DNA from: Prosthecobacter sp.
Lineage (GTDB): Bacteria > Verrucomicrobiota > Verrucomicrobiia > Verrucomicrobiales > Verrucomicrobiaceae
Direction of reading: 5' to 3'
Assembly: GCF_034366625.1 (NCBI RefSeq)
Contig: NZ_JAXMIH010000006.1
Span: 372,001 to 436,000 of the forward strand
Length of the DNA: 64,000 nucleotides
Shown here: piece after piece, positions 54,965 through 64,000 of the stretch
Layout: each line of letters starts with the position of its first letter
Position numbering within the stretch: position 1 is the first letter of the stretch
The notes under the pieces: model-generated
What the model saw: only the letters and a program-made list of their open reading frames with translations
Told to the model about the DNA's origin: nothing
Databases searched by the model: none
Made by a program: the position numbers and the translations under genes

Positions 54965-55459
54965 TTATTTTTTAACCGGCTCCTCTATCTGAATCAGATA
55001 ATCTTCAAACCCAGTGCCCATGTGCACTGAGATAAGATATGTGGTTCTTCGCCAATTCGACCCATTGCGTTTAATTACACCCTCTCGTTTCCATCCATGA
55101 TCCACGTCCGATGCCTTGATCTTCTGCCATTCAGGTGAGTGCTGGAAAAAACTACCAATCAATCGCACATCTGTAGATGTGTCCTCAACGGTATTAAAAG
55201 TCACATTGACGCCCATCGCTTCTACTAACGCTTGATGAGTAGGCGCATCTATTTGCAGAACACAAGCATACGCACCCACCATTATTCCCTCGTAGGACTC
55301 CCAGTTGACGTTCTTCTGAAATTTGCTCCACCCAGCGCCAATAATCACAGATGAAGGAGGCGGCCCTTTGTCGTCAACGCACGCACTCAAGAGAGTAAAA
55401 AGCAGAAGCAGAAAGCTGCGGATCCAGCGGCAAAAAAGCCCTTTTGTTATCAATGTCAT
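54965..55459 (-). CDS. lipoprotein of unknown function
   Basis: A 164-residue protein. ATG 55459 gives a lipoprotein signal ending in LLSAC (Cys about residue 27), so it is likely acylated and membrane-anchored. The rest contains GIMVGAYACVLQIDAPTHQA and VRLIGSFFQHSPEWQKI. No family is recognised. Base composition is more AT-rich than the chromosome average here, like the neighbouring islet. It stands alone between the islet end and the small HTH gene, with a 145-base gap upstream holding nothing I could identify. Confidence 0.65.
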   Translation of the reverse strand: MTLITKGLFCRWIRSFLLLLFTLLSACVDDKGPPPSSVIIGAGWSKFQKNVNWESYEGIMVGAYACVLQIDAPTHQALVEAMGVNVTFNTVEDTSTDVRLIGSFFQHSPEWQKIKASDVDHGWKREGVIKRNGSNWRRTTYLISVHMGTGFEDYLIQIEEPVKK

Positions 55460-55604
55460 TAGATGTCTGTGGTTAGGGCTTGGGCCAACCTTGCTGCCAT
55501 TGAAGCTGGCCTGCTTTTGGACCAATGTAAAATCGGGCTAGCCAAGGTCCAGATTCGGAGGAAACGGTTCAAGCTGCAACTGCCTGACAAAAGGTCTGCA
55601 TTCA

Positions 55605-55814
55605 TTATTTCGGCGCATCAGCTTCCTCCTGAAAGTGCTTCAACTCCTCGGGGGCCTTCTTCATCGCCTGCTTCCGGTCAAGACGCCTGAGTTGCTGGCT
55701 TACATTCGCCTCACTCTGCATGTGGAGCTTTTCCGCCAGCCACTGCTGCGACACCACCGTCCGCCGCCACAGCAGAGCCGCCAGCAGCAGCTTTTGCGGG
55801 TCCGATTCTTTCAT
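55605..55814 (-). CDS. small HTH-like protein, probable RAYT C-terminal remnant
   Basis: A 69-residue frame from ATG 55814. LLLAALLWRRTVVSQQWLAEKL and SEANVSQQLRRLDRKQAM resemble the C-terminal helix-turn-helix of REP-associated tyrosine transposases in this phylum, minus the HUH catalytic domain. It may be a stand-alone regulator or a relic. It begins 31 bases after the kinase gene stop. Confidence 0.55.
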   Translation of the reverse strand: MKESDPQKLLLAALLWRRTVVSQQWLAEKLHMQSEANVSQQLRRLDRKQAMKKAPEELKHFQEEADAPK

Positions 55815-55845
55815 GGCTTCCAAGAGTGTCCTTCGTGCTTCTTTC

Positions 55846-58800
55846 TTACTTCGGCGGCGTGGGGACGAGTTTGGCGGAGCGCTCGGCGGCTTCTTTGTCC
55901 TTGGGACGATAGCGCAGGTATTCGCGGGCGGCGGCGGGGGAACCCTGTTCCTTGAGTGCGCGGAGGTATTCCTCAAAGGGTTTGTCCTCCTGCGGTGAGA
56001 GCGGGCGTGTGGCGGCGGCGGCGAGCAGCCAGTTGGCCCAGCGCGCGGCGGCTTCTTCGTCCTTGGCGGGTGTTTTGGGAATGGCGGCGACGGCGGCCTC
56101 GTAATCCGCCAACGTCAGCTCCTCGGTTCTGCCATCGGGTGTCAGGCGGCGGCGGGCGAGGCTCTCCGCGAGTTTGAGGAACCATTCGGGAAGCGGCGCG
56201 CCTTTCGGCGGCATGGGCGCGCTGAAAAAGCCGTGGCCGGAGACACGGAACAGAACGCTCTGCCCGTCCTCGGACACACGGGCGACCACGATGCCTTCCT
56301 CCTCGCTGCTGCTGCGTGGCGTGTCGCGAATGGCCGGCGTGAGACAATCGCCGGTGCGCAGGTTCCACACGCGCAGCTCGCCTTCGTCGGTGACGGTGAC
56401 GAGGCGTTCGTCATCGGGACTGAGCGCCAGCACCGGCACGTAGGAGTCGTGACTCATGGTGACGATGTTTTGACGTGTGGCGATGTCCCACACACGCACC
56501 TCACGGTCACGACCGGAAGTGATGAGCAGCTTTTCGTCCTGGGTCAGAGTCACCGCACCGACCGCCGGCGGATGCTGGAAGGGCGCGCCGATGGGCTTGA
56601 GCGTTTTGGCATCGTAGATGAACACCGTGCCGTCAGGATCGGCGGCGGCGTACATGGTCTTCTTGCGATTGGCGCCACCGGCCTCGGAATCGCGCAACTG
56701 CCGCGGCGAATTGTCCGGCCCTTTGATGCGGGTGATCAGATCCTTGTCGAGCACATCGACGAATTTGCGGCCCGACATGCGCTCGTGGATGTTCCAGACC
56801 TGCACGAAGGGGATGCCGCCGGGAGCGAGGGCGAGCATGGAGCCATCGCGCGTGATTCTGGCGTCGTTGACGGTCTGCTGGAGGCGTGTGGAGAGCACCG
56901 CGCCGGTCTGGACGTCAAACACGCTGACCTCACCATGCCGCGACACGCTGGCCACGAGACTGGTATCCGCAGCAGGCATGGCCCGGATGACTTCACCGTC
57001 ATGCTGGCGGGTGGGGAAACGCAGCTTGCCATCACTCAGATTCCAGATGTGAACGTAACCGCCGCCGTCGCCGACGATGATGGATTTAGCATCCGCGCTG
57101 AAGGCCAGCGAGGTGACCGAGGACGGATGAGTGATCGGCGGAATGTGTTCACCACCATTGCGGAAGCTGCCGACAAAAACGGTGCCGTTGTTCATGCCCA
57201 ACGCGATGAGTTCTTGCTTGGGTTCGATGGCCACATGCAACAAACCTTTGTCCACCTCAATGGGATCACCAATGGCCTGCCCGAGACGGAGATCCCAGGT
57301 GGTGGCAGCGCCGTCGTCTCCTTCGGGATTGATGGGATCACCGCTGTAAATGGAGGCGGCGAAGATGCCGTCATCATCCACCGCGATCTCACTCACCACG
57401 CCTTTCTGCTTCATCACGAGGGCGGGTTCCTGCGGCTTGCGCAAATCCCAGAGGTGGATGTGGCCCATGCCGTCCGTGTCGATCTCACTGCCCGCGAGGA
57501 GTTTGGTGCCGTTGCCAGAGAAGGCGATGCAGGTGACGATATTCGGCAAACGCGGCTGGAGATTGCGGCGCTTGCCGTCCTTGAGCGACCAGAGCTCCAC
57601 ATTGCCATCATCACGCGCGATCACGGCCTGCTGGCCGTCGGGTGTGACATCCAGGCAGGTGATCTCGACACCGGGAGGGACCGGATGATCGGTACGCTCA
57701 CCGGTTTTCATGTTCCAGGTGGAGAGGATTTCACGCATCGACACGGTCTGCCCCGGCGCGGGCATGACTTTGGGCGCGATGCGGCAGACGGCCAGCGCCA
57801 CACCCGTCTCGCGGCTGATGGCCACTTTGGACGCCTCATTGGCGCCTTCGGGCAGCGCCAGAGGCGCGGTGTCAGGACGGATGAGATGCACGTTCGCCAG
57901 CAACGAGAGCAGATTCGTGGAGGCAAGATCGTTGGCTGGATTGGTGCGCAGAGAGCGGACCAGATAGGCAACAGCATCATTGTACTGGCCGCGCTCCGTG
58001 AACTGGCGGGCCATCTGCTCGTCGGAGCGGCTGTAGGATTTGATCAGGTTCGTCCGCCCAAGCTCGGCTTCGATGCGGTTGCGTTCCGCCTTGAAATACA
58101 TCGCGGTGCTGGTGATGCCGCCGATCAGGACAGCGAGCGAGATGGCGATGGCAGCTGCGACACCGACACGATGACGGCGCACGAACTTCGTGATCAGGTA
58201 ACGCCTGCTCGGCGGACGTGCGGTGATCGGTTCGAAGCTCAGGTAGCGCGTGATGTCGTCGGCGAGATCGTCCGCGCTGCCGTAGCGACGGTTGGGGTCA
58301 CGCTCGAGCGCCTTGAGCGCGATCCAGTCGAGATCACCCTGAACGGAAGGCTCGATGGTGGAAGGCTTGGGCGGGTCTTTCTCCGCCAGATCACGCAGCA
58401 GGACGTGGATCGGCTTCTGCGCGATGTCCGAAGGCGTGATGAGCGCCCTGCCACAGAGCAGTTCAAAAAAGACGCCGCCCAGCGCATAGACGTCGGAGCG
58501 TGTGTCCACATGCGAGCTGCCGTTCTCGATTTGCTCCGGGCTGATGTATCCCGGCGTGCCGACGAGTTGATCGACGCCCGTGGCGATGGTATGGCCGGAG
58601 CCTTCGCCTTCGAGAACCTTCGCGATGCCGAAGTCGATGACCTTGGGCACCGCCTTGCCGGCCTCGTCCATCACCATGATGTTGCCGGGCTTGATGTCGC
58701 GGTGGATGATGCCCTTCTGATGCGCGTGATTCACCGCACGGCAGACGGGAATGAACAGCGCCAGGCGCTGGCGCAGATCGAGATCGTTTTGTTTGCAGTA

Positions 58801-59565
58801 GCTGGTGATGGAGCGCCCCTTCACCATCTCCATCACGAAATAGGGCGCGCCGATGTCCGTTTCACCCGCATCGAGAATGCGCGCAATGTTCGGATGCTCC
58901 ATGATGGCGAGCGTCCGCTGCTCGATGGCGAAACGGCCCAGGATGTCCGCCGAAGCCACGCCCGCCTTCACAATCTTGATCGCCACGATGCGGTGAATCG
59001 GTTTCACCTGCTCCGCGCGATAAACGACACCGAAGCCGCCCTCGCCCAGTTTATCGAGCAGACGGTAGCGGTCGCCGATCCAGCCGTCATTGCCGGTGAG
59101 CGACTCCATGTGCGATCTGGGCTTCGAAGTGCTGCCCATGGAAGCCATCGAGCTTCCAGTGGCGGCCGGCAGACCACCGTGACTCGGCATCGTCGCCGCG
59201 CCAGGCATCGTCGGCTGCTTGTTCGTCGGAATGGCGATCGTCATGTCCTCCGGGCCGAGGGTGATGTTCCCCGTGTCCGCAAGCGAGCGCGGCTGGCTCG
59301 AACCCATCGTCGCCGCAGGCAGCGAGCGGCTGGGATTTGGAATGGCAATGGTCTGGTCTTCCGGCCCCAGCGTGACATTCCCCGTGCTCAACTCCGTGTC
59401 AGGCACCGGTGCTGCCGGTGATTTGGCCGGTGGCACGCTGCTCTTCAGGCTCGGCACCGCGATCGTCATATCTTCCGGCCCAAGCGTGACATTTCCCGTG
59501 TCGAACGACTGCGGTTCCTTGGGATCAGCGGGTGAGGGGGAATCCGGATTGGGTTTCACAGGCAA
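55846..59565 (-). CDS. membrane Ser/Thr protein kinase with WD40 propellers and threefold N-terminal motif
   Basis: A 1239-residue protein. No ATG fits; a TTG at 59565 (or GTG two codons on) is used. The N-terminal 155 residues are disordered and carry TGNVTLGPEDMTIAIP-type motifs at 22-38, 60-76 and 97-113. The kinase domain (about 166-440) is complete: GEGGFGVV 174-181, Lys197, HRD 288-290, DFG 311-313, SPE 342-344. One transmembrane helix (about 485-510) separates it from an extracytoplasmic WD40 part with two or more propellers (TVSLSAD-type blades, e.g. VTSLAFSADAKSIIVGDGGG). The C-terminal 130 residues are helical. It is probably an envelope sensor; substrates are unknown. Confidence 0.9.
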   Translation of the reverse strand: MPVKPNPDSPSPADPKEPQSFDTGNVTLGPEDMTIAVPSLKSSVPPAKSPAAPVPDTELSTGNVTLGPEDQTIAIPNPSRSLPAATMGSSQPRSLADTGNITLGPEDMTIAIPTNKQPTMPGAATMPSHGGLPAATGSSMASMGSTSKPRSHMESLTGNDGWIGDRYRLLDKLGEGGFGVVYRAEQVKPIHRIVAIKIVKAGVASADILGRFAIEQRTLAIMEHPNIARILDAGETDIGAPYFVMEMVKGRSITSYCKQNDLDLRQRLALFIPVCRAVNHAHQKGIIHRDIKPGNIMVMDEAGKAVPKVIDFGIAKVLEGEGSGHTIATGVDQLVGTPGYISPEQIENGSSHVDTRSDVYALGGVFFELLCGRALITPSDIAQKPIHVLLRDLAEKDPPKPSTIEPSVQGDLDWIALKALERDPNRRYGSADDLADDITRYLSFEPITARPPSRRYLITKFVRRHRVGVAAAIAISLAVLIGGITSTAMYFKAERNRIEAELGRTNLIKSYSRSDEQMARQFTERGQYNDAVAYLVRSLRTNPANDLASTNLLSLLANVHLIRPDTAPLALPEGANEASKVAISRETGVALAVCRIAPKVMPAPGQTVSMREILSTWNMKTGERTDHPVPPGVEITCLDVTPDGQQAVIARDDGNVELWSLKDGKRRNLQPRLPNIVTCIAFSGNGTKLLAGSEIDTDGMGHIHLWDLRKPQEPALVMKQKGVVSEIAVDDDGIFAASIYSGDPINPEGDDGAATTWDLRLGQAIGDPIEVDKGLLHVAIEPKQELIALGMNNGTVFVGSFRNGGEHIPPITHPSSVTSLAFSADAKSIIVGDGGGYVHIWNLSDGKLRFPTRQHDGEVIRAMPAADTSLVASVSRHGEVSVFDVQTGAVLSTRLQQTVNDARITRDGSMLALAPGGIPFVQVWNIHERMSGRKFVDVLDKDLITRIKGPDNSPRQLRDSEAGGANRKKTMYAAADPDGTVFIYDAKTLKPIGAPFQHPPAVGAVTLTQDEKLLITSGRDREVRVWDIATRQNIVTMSHDSYVPVLALSPDDERLVTVTDEGELRVWNLRTGDCLTPAIRDTPRSSSEEEGIVVARVSEDGQSVLFRVSGHGFFSAPMPPKGAPLPEWFLKLAESLARRRLTPDGRTEELTLADYEAAVAAIPKTPAKDEEAAARWANWLLAAAATRPLSPQEDKPFEEYLRALKEQGSPAAAREYLRYRPKDKEAAERSAKLVPTPPK

Positions 59566-59677
59566 AAAAATGGAAATACCGCCGCACTGTTTCAGAGAAC
59601 GGCGCGGCGGGCAAGTCTTGTGAACGAGTGCGCAAGAAAAGATACCGCCGCCACTGCCTCAACCTCGGTTGCTACGT

Positions 59678-62600
59678 TCAGCCACCCGGCGGAATGCCCG
59701 CCAGTCGTTTTTTCTTGATGGCATCAAGGTAGGGACCGCCGGTGTAACTTCGCATCTGCTGTGCGTCTGGACCGAGAATGGCCTCCCAAGTCAGCAATTG
59801 CTCCATCGAAAACTGTTCGAGTACATCCCGCAACGCCTCACCGTGCAGTTCCACCACCTGGTTGGAGCCGCCGCCGTTGGCCGCCTCGCGAATCCTCACC
59901 AAGCCACAGTCGGTCTGGAGTTTTTCGTCACGCTTTTTGATCCACGCCTCCTGCTCTTTGGACAATTGCAGAGCCACCTTGATGTCAGTGGCGATGACTT
60001 TCACGATGGACACCCCTCTCCGCGCACGATCTTTGGCAGACTCGGGCATGCTGGTGAGCGGGAATGCTTTGGCGGCGGCTGCCAGCCGACTCACTGCCGG
60101 GTCGGCCTTGGCCGAAGATGTCGAGTTTACAGGCTGAACTGTCGAAACACTGCCGCCAGCAGGGGGTGAGACGGTGCTTGTGGCAGGCTGCGCAGTGGTG
60201 GCAATTGATGACTGGCCTTCAGCCAACACGCACCTGAAACCGTAGGTTGCAATGTGGCAATCAGGCCGGTTGCTACTGCGGCTGGAGGACAGCGGCGGCT
60301 CGCGGTCGAGTGCACAGCAGCCACCACGCAAAACCCGAGCCTGCATGGATGGATGAGGGTGATCCTGGCACCACTCCCATGCGTTTCCGCCCATGTCATA
60401 GAGGCCCAGCGCGTTGGGCTTGAAACTCATCACCGGCGCAGTCCAGGAGTAGCCGTCATTCACGATGCTGGCGACGTAATTTCCATCCTGTGGCGTCGGC
60501 GGATAGTACCCTCCCCATGGATACACACCCTCGATCTTCCCAGACTTATCTTGGGGACTGCCCTTCGGGGTTTCCTGCGCTTCCCTTTCGCCAATGCCCA
60601 CCGCGTAGCTCCATTCCTCATCGGTGGGAAGCCGGTAGGCGTGTCCTTCCTTCTTGCTCAACCATGCGCAGAACCCATTCGCATCCTCCCAGCTCACTCG
60701 CACTACCGGTTGCTGCTCCTGGTCGTCACCCTTCTTCCAACTGGTGTCCACATTGGCGGCGCTGGCCGCATAAGCGGCGTAGTCCGCCTTCCGTGTCTCA
60801 TGAATGCAGAACAACACCTTGATTCCTGGCACCGGCACGAACTTCATGCCGAGAGTGTTCACGAAGGGCTTGTCCTTGGTGGCTGAGAGCAATGGCGACT
60901 CCGTGGATGACGACTGGCTGGTGGTTGTGACCACCGCCTGGGATGTCTTGAACACGGCCATCATCTGCTGCCGATAGGTTTCCACCGTCTTCGCGGCGTT
61001 GGCATTCGCGGCGGTTGTCAGCGAGGCATGCACACTGGCGAGAGACTGGTCCAGGCTGGTGACGAGGGTTATTTCGATCTTGGCAGTCTCGCGCACGAAG
61101 ATGTCGCGCAACTCCTTGAGGCGTGGCGGTGCCGGATCTTTCAGAGCCGGGAGTGCAGGAAGAGGCACGACTGCTGTGGCGCTCAAATTTTTCTCGATCA
61201 CCGCTACGAACGCCGTGGCGTGGGCGATGGCGGCATCCGCAGCAGCAGCCTCGGTCAGCACGCCGCTTTTGACCGCCGCATCCTTCGCAGTGACTAGTGC
61301 GGCACGGTATTTCGTGGTCAGATCACTGAGCTGCGCATAACGTGCCTTCTGGTAGTTGGCGACGCGGGTGCGGAAATCGGGGAGCTGCTGAAGATCGAAA
61401 GCGGGCGCGGAAACGATGGTCGCTGGAGTGGGCGCGGCAGATGTGGCGGTCGGTGGCGTGGGAGTGGTAGGAGCGACCACACAACGAAAACCGACATCGC
61501 TGAGGTGGTAAGCGGGCTGGAAGTCACGCCGCCATGATGACAACAGTCCGATGCGGCTACCTTCTTGCCACGATGCACCGCGGACCACACGAGAGGTGCT
61601 TTCGATGTCAAAAATATCTTCACACCACTCCCAGACGTTTCCACCAATGTCATACAAACCGAACCGGTTGATCGCAAAGCTGCCCACGGGCGCCGTCGCC
61701 GGAAACCCATCCCTATAGCCGGGCACCGCTGTCATATTTTTGTTCAACTCTGATTCGATAATCTCTTCGCCCCTGTAATTGCCCGCTCCATCAGGCGGCG
61801 GCCATGCGCCGTCCCATGGAAACACTTCGGGGATAACGCCTTTCCCATTCACTGTTTTCCACGTCCCTTTTTCTTTCGGCCTTCTTGCCACGTTTTCCTG
61901 CCCGCCGATGCCCACGGCACAACTCCACTCATGATCCGTCGGCAGCCGGTAACTCTCCGCTGTACCGAGCCGTCCAGCTTTGTGCTCGCGATCCGTGAGC
62001 CACACACAGAACGCTTGTGCATTGTCCCAACTCACCGCCACCATCGGATGCATTGGTCCCTGCTCAAATTTCACATTCACTCGTGCGAGCTTGGTCTCCT
62101 GCATGAACACCTCGTAGTCCTGCACGCGAGTCTCCCACACGCTGAAAAGCACGCGTTGCTTATCCGTCGGCCCACCAGTGATCGGCACGGGCAAGAACTT
62201 CATCCCGAGGCTGTTCAGGAAGGGCGGCTCCTTCGTGGCGGAGATAGTGCCGCTGCTTTGGGGAAGTGTGCTGGCAACCGCCGGACTGGAGCTGGCTACG
62301 GGCGCGATTTCGGGCGATGGGACGCCGCTGCCGCCTGAATCCTTGAGGAACAGCCACCCTGCAACACCGCCTATCGCAATCAGCGCCGCCCACAACAATG
62401 GGGAGCTGTTCTTTGCGGTGCGAACGACGATTTGAGGCTGCTGCGGACGATACGGCTGCCCGCCGGGATGTTGGGGGCGCGCTTGCGTGGGCAATGCGGC
62501 AGGAGCTTGCTTGGCGTTTTCCTCCACTTTCACCACTGGCTGCGTCAGGATGCTGTCGAGATTCTGCCGCATCTCCAGCACACTCTGGTAGCGCATCTCA

Positions 62601-63391
62601 CGGTCATCCCGCAGCGCTTTGGCAATGATCCCGTCGTAGCGCGGGTCGAGGCCCGGCACCTGCAGCGAGGGCAGCTCAAACATGCCCTGCGGCAGCTTGC
62701 CAGTGAGCATTTGATACAGCATGACGCCCACCGCATAAATATCGGCGCGGTGATCCACGCCAGTGCCGAGCATGAGGGCTTCCGGAGCCATGTAGCACAA
62801 CGTGCCCATTGCCATGCCGCTCTGGGTCAGGCCGCTTTCCCCGCTCTGGGTCATCTTCGCCAGACCGAAGTCCGCCACCTTCACCACGCCGTCATAGCCG
62901 ACCATGATGTTCGCCGGTTTGATGTCGCGATGGATGATACCGCGTTCATGCGCGTAGGCCAGCGCGTCGCATACATGCGCGGTGATCGCCATGGCATGGT
63001 CCGTGTGCAGGCGCTTCTGCTGGGCGATCATGCGCGAGACATCCGTGCCCTCAACGAACTCCATCACGATGTAGAGCAGCCCGCTCGCCGTCTGGCCGAA
63101 ATCATATACCGCGACGATGCCGGGGTGGGTGAGCTTTGCCATGGCGCGCGCCTCGTTCTTGAAGCGCTCCGCAAAGCTGGTGTCGGCCTCATCGAGCGTG
63201 TTGGAAAGAATCTTAATGGCGACAGGACGGTCCAGCGAGATCTGGCGCCCCTTGTACACCGCCCCCATGCCGCCACGACCCAGCAACATCTCGATTTCAT
63301 ACTGCGGCAGCATCGCCGCAAGCTCCTGTGCCGTCGGCGGCTGCCAGGAGGCGGATGACCGCGTGGCAGGAGGATTCGAGTCGTGACTCAT
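59678..63391 (-). CDS. membrane Ser/Thr protein kinase with two FGE-sulfatase-like domains
   Basis: A 1237-residue protein from ATG 63391 (MSHDSNPPATRSS). Kinase (about 30-300): GRGGMGAV 38-45, Lys60, HRD 154-156, DFG 174-176, APE 202-204. A transmembrane helix follows at about 335-358. Two FGE-sulfatase-like domains follow (about 400-650 and 830-1060), each with LGMKF, YRLPTDxEWS and GLYDxGGNxWEWCxD. The Cys pair needed for FGE chemistry is absent in both (RGASWQEGSRIGLL; RGGCCALDREPPLS), so they are probably binding modules. The C-terminal region is helical and unassigned. Confidence 0.9.
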   Translation of the reverse strand: MSHDSNPPATRSSASWQPPTAQELAAMLPQYEIEMLLGRGGMGAVYKGRQISLDRPVAIKILSNTLDEADTSFAERFKNEARAMAKLTHPGIVAVYDFGQTASGLLYIVMEFVEGTDVSRMIAQQKRLHTDHAMAITAHVCDALAYAHERGIIHRDIKPANIMVGYDGVVKVADFGLAKMTQSGESGLTQSGMAMGTLCYMAPEALMLGTGVDHRADIYAVGVMLYQMLTGKLPQGMFELPSLQVPGLDPRYDGIIAKALRDDREMRYQSVLEMRQNLDSILTQPVVKVEENAKQAPAALPTQARPQHPGGQPYRPQQPQIVVRTAKNSSPLLWAALIAIGGVAGWLFLKDSGGSGVPSPEIAPVASSSPAVASTLPQSSGTISATKEPPFLNSLGMKFLPVPITGGPTDKQRVLFSVWETRVQDYEVFMQETKLARVNVKFEQGPMHPMVAVSWDNAQAFCVWLTDREHKAGRLGTAESYRLPTDHEWSCAVGIGGQENVARRPKEKGTWKTVNGKGVIPEVFPWDGAWPPPDGAGNYRGEEIIESELNKNMTAVPGYRDGFPATAPVGSFAINRFGLYDIGGNVWEWCEDIFDIESTSRVVRGASWQEGSRIGLLSSWRRDFQPAYHLSDVGFRCVVAPTTPTPPTATSAAPTPATIVSAPAFDLQQLPDFRTRVANYQKARYAQLSDLTTKYRAALVTAKDAAVKSGVLTEAAAADAAIAHATAFVAVIEKNLSATAVVPLPALPALKDPAPPRLKELRDIFVRETAKIEITLVTSLDQSLASVHASLTTAANANAAKTVETYRQQMMAVFKTSQAVVTTTSQSSSTESPLLSATKDKPFVNTLGMKFVPVPGIKVLFCIHETRKADYAAYAASAANVDTSWKKGDDQEQQPVVRVSWEDANGFCAWLSKKEGHAYRLPTDEEWSYAVGIGEREAQETPKGSPQDKSGKIEGVYPWGGYYPPTPQDGNYVASIVNDGYSWTAPVMSFKPNALGLYDMGGNAWEWCQDHPHPSMQARVLRGGCCALDREPPLSSSRSSNRPDCHIATYGFRCVLAEGQSSIATTAQPATSTVSPPAGGSVSTVQPVNSTSSAKADPAVSRLAAAAKAFPLTSMPESAKDRARRGVSIVKVIATDIKVALQLSKEQEAWIKKRDEKLQTDCGLVRIREAANGGGSNQVVELHGEALRDVLEQFSMEQLLTWEAILGPDAQQMRSYTGGPYLDAIKKKRLAGIPPGG

Positions 63392-63460
63392 GGCAGCAAA
63401 ATGGACAGGAGACGTGCCCTGACGCAAGCCCGCATTTGCAACTCTCCGCATGCAGCCCGC

Positions 63461-64000
63461 TCACTTGAACCACCGCAGGCGCAGGCTGTTCAGGATCACG
63501 GAAACACTGCTCAGCGACATCGCCACGCTGGCGATCATGGGATTGAGCAGCCAGCCGGTGAGGGGATAGAGCAATCCGGCGGCCAACGGGATGCCGAGAC
63601 CATTGTAAAGGAAGGCAAACCACAGGTTCTGACGGATGATCTTCATCGTGGCACGGCTGAGCGCAAAGGCTTGATGCAAGGCGCGCAGATCGCCCTTCAC
63701 CAGCGTGACGGCGGCGCTTTGGATGGCGACCTCGGTGCCGGTGCCCATGGCGATGCCGACATCGGCGGCGGCGAGCGCGGGCGCGTCATTGATGCCGTCG
63801 CCAGCGAAGGCCACATACCGGTCTTTGCCCCGGGCCTGATAAACGTGCAGCAGTTTTTCCTTTGGCGAGACTTCGGCGGCGACTTCGTCGATGCCCAGAT
63901 CCTTCGCCACACGCTGCGCGGTGGGCAGCGCGTCGCCAGTGATCATCTGCAGCTTCAAACCGAGCGCATGGAGCGCTTGGATCGCCTGCGGTGCGCTCTC
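63461..64000 (-). CDS. copper-type P-ATPase, C-terminal part (runs off the window)
   Basis: The minus-strand frame enters from the window edge and ends normally at 63461. It covers the P-domain hinge [20 protein letters not shown] and the last two helices ([42 protein letters not shown]), which match CopA-type heavy-metal ATPases. NxxxASxxMSxSS is the Cu(I)-coordinating signature of the sixth/eighth helix region. It would export monovalent copper from the cytoplasm. The N-terminal metal-binding and A domains lie outside. Confidence 0.9.
   Translation of the reverse strand, partial: ESAPQAIQALHALGLKLQMITGDALPTAQRVAKDLGIDEVAAEVSPKEKLLHVYQARGKDRYVAFAGDGINDAPALAAADVGIAMGTGTEVAIQSAAVTLVKGDLRALHQAFALSRATMKIIRQNLWFAFLYNGLGIPLAAGLLYPLTGWLLNPMIASVAMSLSSVSVILNSLRLRWFK

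Noticed and set aside
56233-59421. Long open frame (over 1000 codons) on the plus strand, opposite the large kinase
   Set aside because: It mirrors a well-supported kinase gene on the minus strand. Its translation is rich in Arg, His and Asp without any family motif, as expected of the antisense frame of a GC-rich gene.
59678-63391. Formylglycine-generating enzyme for the sulfatase at 24144
   Set aside because: Both FGE-like domains lack the cysteines that bind copper and carry out the oxidation, and they are part of a kinase; a real FGE must be elsewhere.

Overview
The window is GC-rich, densely coded chromosomal DNA most like a free-living Verrucomicrobium (Verrucomicrobiaceae/Prosthecobacter type). 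This placement is an inference from gene content: DUF1501, PQQ-like beta-propellers, a CSPSR sulfatase, a pectate-lyase-like protein with a calcium-repeat tail, paired FecR proteins beside a CHASE2 cyclase, giant Ser/Thr kinases fused to WD40 or FGE-like domains, and many palindromic intergenic repeats. No rRNA, tRNA, CRISPR array or intact transposase was seen.

Layout. 0-7.6 kb (+): secreted catabolic genes (DUF1501 tail, two PQQ-like propellers, pectate lyase, TIM-barrel hydrolase candidate, esterase) with an AlkD-like repair protein. 7.65-9.8 kb: L,D-transpeptidase and macrodomain genes (-) divergent from asd (+). 9.8-17.1 kb (-): a signalling block of DUF2927-like protein, two FecR proteins and a CHASE2 adenylate/guanylate cyclase, then a thioredoxin and a Tat-exported deacetylase-like protein. 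17.2-26.5 kb: transketolase, a secreted unknown, a beta-helix protein, metK (-), sulfatase, hisG and a 34-residue ribosomal protein of the bS22/COX24 type. 26.6-33.8 kb: TPR protein, MFS transporter (-), a TPR remnant and a kinase with 12 recently amplified WD40 repeats. 33.8-36.1 kb (-): a CHAP-domain secreted protein followed by a membrane-anchored helical-repeat protein. 36.2-50.1 kb: mostly housekeeping genes (sigma factor, YmdB phosphodiesterase, amidase, an SDR-shikimate kinase fusion, MBL nuclease, glycolate-oxidase-like FAD protein, fmt, adenylate kinase, GT9, NusG paralogue, ABC-F). 50.2-54.7 kb (-): a lipase plus two helical-repeat proteins, bounded by a 106/107-bp duplicated 3' end of the ABC-F gene, with an insertion-sequence remnant alongside. 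55-63.4 kb (-): a lipoprotein, a small HTH protein and two very large kinases. The window ends inside a copper-type P-ATPase.

The most interesting material is (i) the recurring pairing of a secreted enzyme with an N-terminally anchored helical-repeat protein (33.8-36.1 and 50.2-54.6 kb), which resembles the lipase/foldase or effector/immunity arrangement and may be an undescribed secretion-partner system; (ii) the islet structure around the second copy; (iii) the kinases, one with a threefold N-terminal TGNVTLGPEDMTIAIP motif and one with two FGE-like domains lacking the FGE cysteines; (iv) the SDR-shikimate kinase fusion; and (v) a dense hairpin array at 43.1-43.4 kb. All family assignments come from reading motifs by eye; no database search was run.
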